Under the pieces are notes generated by a model. That model saw only the letters and a program-made list of their open reading frames with translations. It was not told where the DNA came from and ran no database searches. Shown piece after piece: positions 62,076-64,000 of a DNA stretch of 64,000 nt; positions within the stretch are counted from its first letter, which is position 1, and each line of letters starts with the position of its first letter. The stretch is taken from contig NZ_CP011456.1 of the NCBI RefSeq assembly GCF_001277295.1, forward strand, positions 434,001 to 498,000, written 5' to 3'. A program made the position numbers and the translations under genes. This DNA comes from Anabaena sp. WA102. GTDB lineage: Bacteria > Cyanobacteriota > Cyanobacteriia > Cyanobacteriales > Nostocaceae.

Positions 62076-62366
62076 ATGGGAATTGGAGAATTATTACTAC
62101 CATTTCGAGAAGAAATATTAAAGATTGCCACTAAATATGGTGCTGATAATTTGCGGGTTTTTGGTTCTGTTGCTAGAGGTGAAGCAACACCAGATAGTGA
62201 TATAGATTTTTTAGTAGAATTAAAACCACAAAGTAGTTTATTTGATTATATTGGTTTAATGCAAGATTTAGCAGCATTGCTAGGACGAAAAGTGGATATT
62301 GCTGAACCTGATAATTTACATGAGTTAATTAGAGATAAAGTATTAGGTGAAGCTGTACCGTTATGA
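62076..62366 (+). CDS. mntA: MNT-type nucleotidyltransferase antitoxin (MntA-like)
   Basis: The 96-residue protein has the minimal nucleotidyltransferase motif GSVARGEATPDSDIDFLVE (GSxxRG...SDxD at about 30-44). MNT antitoxins inactivate HEPN toxins by adding AMP residues. The last four bases, ATGA, hold the start of the toxin gene, indicating a coupled operon. ATG 62076 is the only good start. Confidence 0.88.
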   Translation: MGIGELLLPFREEILKIATKYGADNLRVFGSVARGEATPDSDIDFLVELKPQSSLFDYIGLMQDLAALLGRKVDIAEPDNLHELIRDKVLGEAVPL

Positions 62367-62695
62367 AAGATGAGCGTTTATATTTAAGTAATATTAAAGA
62401 ATGTATTGAACGAATAGAAGAATATACAAAAGGTGGTAAGGAAGAATTTATGCAAACCAAGATGATTCAAGATGCTGTAATTCGCAATTTTGAAATCATT
62501 GGGGAAGCAACAAAAAGATTATCACCTGAGTTGAGAAGTAAATATTCTGATGTTCCTTGGCAGCAAATGGCAGGTTTACGAGATGTTTTAATTCATGATT
62601 ATTTAAAGGTAAATCTTAATTTAGTTTGGCAAATTATTGAACAGAATTTATCTGATTTAAAAAGACAAGTTACAGCGATTATGGAAAATTTATAA
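62363..62695 (+). CDS. hepT: HepT-like HEPN ribonuclease toxin (DUF86)
   Basis: The 110-residue helical protein carries the active-site motif RDVLIHDY (R73-x4-H78-x-Y80), the Rx4HxY signature of HepT toxins, after the conserved VIRNFEIIGEATKRLS. It would cleave RNA when not neutralised by the MNT partner encoded just upstream. The tyrosine is the residue known to be AMPylated in this family. Both genes appear intact. Confidence 0.9.
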   Translation: MKDERLYLSNIKECIERIEEYTKGGKEEFMQTKMIQDAVIRNFEIIGEATKRLSPELRSKYSDVPWQQMAGLRDVLIHDYLKVNLNLVWQIIEQNLSDLKRQVTAIMENL

Positions 62696-62754
62696 CAGAT
62701 GGTAAGGGTTTAGTAATGATAAACCCTGCTAATATATTTTAATGTTATTGAATA

Positions 62755-62982
62755 TTAAGCCACATTCATTAATTGTTCCAAAGATTTAACTACAGGTAAA
62801 GGTTTACCATCTTCTTGATATTCGGCAATTAGCATTTCTATAACTTCCTGAGCATTTTTAATAGCTTCTTCATAAGTATTACCATGAGTATGATATTTTT
62901 GAGTAGGAAATTCTGGTAAATGAACTAAATAACATTTATCTTCACTACTCCATTGAATAATAATTGTGTAATGTAAATTCAT
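62755..62982 (-). CDS. HicB-like antitoxin-family protein without HicA
   Basis: The 75-residue protein has the HicB fold pattern: a strand pair (MNLHYTIIIQWSSEDKCYLV), then HLPEFPTQKYHTHGNTYEEA followed by IKNAQEVIEML. No HicA gene lies next to it; the upstream side is occupied by a MITE-like element. It may be an orphan, or one of the many stand-alone HicB-like proteins of cyanobacteria. Confidence 0.82.
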   Translation of the reverse strand: MNLHYTIIIQWSSEDKCYLVHLPEFPTQKYHTHGNTYEEAIKNAQEVIEMLIAEYQEDGKPLPVVKSLEQLMNVA

Positions 62983-63019
62983 TCTTCTGACTCCTCTTCT
63001 TGAATTGATTTTAATTTTG

Positions 63020-63133
63020 GGCGTTGCTGATTAAGGGTATGAATTTTAGTCTCACGCAAAGGCGCAAAGACGCACTGAGGTTTGAGTTTTAAAGATTCAA
63101 TTTGGGAATTTCATACCTCGATTCAGCAACGCC
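63020..63133. mobile_element. MITE-like element, copy 3 (114 bp)
   Basis: Both inverted ends (GGCGTTGCTGA, TCAGCAACGCC) are intact and flanked by the 8-base direct duplication TAATTTTG. It lies just upstream of the HicB-like gene and close to a damaged protease gene. Confidence 0.9.
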
Positions 63134-63287
63134 TAATTTTGCTAATTTTTCGGTAACTTCTTTTTCTATATATAGTTTAGCATCATCTCCATCTTTACCA
63201 GATATGGTAATCGGATCACTAGGTAATAAAGATAAATGTAGGTTTATTTAGAGTTAGCATTGCGGTTAAATTTACCATTTTCTCTCA
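63134..63287 (-). pseudogene. Coding remnant upstream of the HicB-like gene
   Basis: On the minus strand one frame reads LHLSLLPSDPITISGKDGDD and goes on AKLYIEKEVTEKLAKLG until the MITE cuts it. It has no start. The first part of the segment (63287 down to about 63245) continues the protease frame when the 151-bp element is removed, but ends at a stop. It could be the decayed rest of the protease gene or of a neighbour. Confidence 0.4.
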
Positions 63288-63438
63288 GAGGTTGTTTGAA
63301 AACTTTTTCGTGTGGGATCTGACACCCGCAGATCCCCCTAAATCCCCCTTAAAAAGGGGGACTTTGAGGAATTTAGCCCCCCTTACAAAGGAGGGTTGGG
63401 GGGATCTCGATTAATTCTGATACTTTTCAAACATCCTC
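63288..63438. mobile_element. Second MITE-like element, 151 bp, with TCA target duplication
   Basis: The ends are GAGGTTGTTTGAAAA and the complement of GAGGATGTTTGAAAA, a 15-bp inverted repeat with one mismatch, flanked on both sides by TCA. The interior has GGGATCTGACACCCGCAGAT and AAATCCCCCTTAAAAAGGGG and no ORF. It interrupts the trypsin-like gene. The 3-base duplication is like those of some IS5-type elements, but the parent is unknown. Confidence 0.78.
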
Positions 63439-63688
63439 TCACATGATAATTAATGAGAACAGTATAAAAACCGTTTTGTTTTTTAATAATCGTTCCTGAT
63501 GCAGTTTCCTTATCATCAACTAGGACTTTAACTGTAATTTCTTTTAAGACATTCTTTAATTCTGATTCTGATAATATCCCTGGTTTGCGTGCGAATAGGG
63601 AAGAAATACAACCAGTGATAATAATCGGAGAATCGGGAAATAAGAGAACAAATAATAATAATAAATGGGATAATTTGTGTAATTTCAT
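63383..63688 (-). pseudogene. Trypsin-like serine protease gene, interrupted after the catalytic-histidine region
   Basis: The N-terminus is a signal/lipoprotein-like segment (MKLHKLSHLLLLFVLLFPDS, then IITGC). After a short linker come ITVKVLVDDKETASGTIIKK and YTVLINYHV, the region around the catalytic histidine of trypsin-like proteases in cyanobacteria. Directly after it the frame enters the 151-bp element and ends in DPPNPPL, which is element sequence. Removing the element and one TCA restores reading into REN-GKF-NRN before a stop. The Asp and Ser parts of the triad are absent. Confidence 0.72.
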
Positions 63689-63749
63689 AGATGATACTCC
63701 TGTTATTTGATAATTTGGTAATTGGTTAATTTTTGGTTTGTTTCATAAC

Positions 63750-63872
63750 TCGTCTGGGAATAAATTCCCAGTCTAATAGCCCAAGTCCGTTAAAACGGAC
63801 TAAAAAATTCTTCCATTCAGTCGGTTTCAACCGACTTTAGCTTTCAGACAGGGAATTTATTCCCTGGCTTTA
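63750..63872. repeat. Multi-palindromic repeat
   Basis: The block consists of nested inverted repeats: TGGGAATAAATTCCCA, AGTCCGTTAAAACGGACT, AGTCGGTTTCAACCGACT and CAGGGAATTTATTCCCTG. The first and last palindromes are similar to one another, so the unit is roughly symmetrical. It ends within the 3' end of the next minus-strand gene, supplying its stop codon. Confidence 0.8.
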
Positions 63873-64000
63873 AATACCTTGAAAATATCAACAGTACAAG
63901 TTAAATTACTACCGTTTTTGACCGCAAAAGAAGAATTTTGAAATGCTTTGGAAGCGTCACTGTCACCATTTAACACCGCAGTAAAAGCTTTTAATTCTAC
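63857..64000 (-). CDS. C-terminal end of an unrecognised gene (cut by window edge)
   Basis: The minus-strand frame is open from base 64000 and reads VELKAFTAVLNGDSDASKAF, then QNSSFAVKNGSNLTCTVDIF and KVFKARE before a TAA at 63857-63859. Only 47 residues are visible, with one cysteine in a beta-like segment. It resembles the end of a secreted or surface protein, but no family can be named. The stop lies in the palindromic repeat. Confidence 0.5.
   Translation of the reverse strand, partial: VELKAFTAVLNGDSDASKAFQNSSFAVKNGSNLTCTVDIFKVFKARE

Overview
The window looks like chromosomal DNA of a filamentous, probably heterocyst-forming (Nostocales-type) cyanobacterium. The evidence is low-GC coding sequence, scattered HIP1 octamers (GCGATCGC), heptanucleotide short tandem repeats (STRR-type, for example GGGGACT, GGGAACA and GGAGTCA units), the dispersed CTCACGCAAAGGCGCAAAG repeat, several Uma2 and DUF29 genes, and a gene repertoire typical of cyanobacteria. 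Genus is not claimed. No rRNA, tRNA, CRISPR array or prophage was recognised.

Layout. 1-2.7 kb: the end of an ISAzo13-like element that has cut a J-domain gene, followed by a retropepsin-like gene pair and unknowns. 3.1-8.7 kb: an RDD membrane protein, then rpmG-rpsR and an RNase II/R-type exonuclease, separated by a complete group II intron that begins at the last base of the rpsR stop codon. 8.8-12.2 kb: a large secreted metalloprotease and a DUF29 protein. 12.5-17.2 kb: a restriction-modification cassette in which nuclease and methyltransferase are fused, with Uma2, HsdS and a small protein carrying a HEPN-like RNxxxH motif. 17.4-26.2 kb: a His-tailed ferrochelatase-family protein, peptide deformylase, a frameshifted ParD-like antitoxin, a RecB/Cas4-like nuclease, RecJ, MoaE, a DMT exporter and an LD-carboxypeptidase. 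26.4-36.7 kb: two glycosyltransferases, GyrA with an acidic insert, Lnt, a TPR protein whose signal peptide is out of frame, and an unusual PstB-like ATPase. 36.8-48.6 kb: housekeeping genes (Nudix, folK, Hsp70, rimM, avtA, glutathione-dependent formaldehyde dehydrogenase, hemW, PIN/TRAM), interrupted by repeats and by an IS200/IS605-type remnant. 48.8-57.7 kb: a DUF433/PIN-like pair, a VanY-type peptidase, an AEC transporter, then a defence block of AIPR plus type III Mod and Res. 57.8-64 kb: a phosphoribosyltransferase, a GPH symporter, argS, an MNT/HEPN toxin-antitoxin pair, a HicB-like protein and a repeat-damaged trypsin-like gene.

Two themes stand out. First, defence and toxin-antitoxin genes are numerous: a BcgI-like R-M cassette with a HEPN-like partner, AIPR with type III R-M, MNT/HEPN, DUF433/PIN-like, HicB and a broken ParD. 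Second, small mobile repeats have reshaped genes. A 112-114 bp MITE-like element has three near-identical copies with direct target duplications of about 8 bp and a fourth, degraded copy inside a DUF29 gene. A second, 151 bp element with TCA target duplications splits a protease gene. Several proteins (RimM, Lnt, Res, HemW, probably the zinc-ribbon protein beside Hsp70) have termini or inserts encoded by repeat or IS sequence. Two genes are broken by a single-base change in a poly-A run, which may be real or a sequencing artefact.
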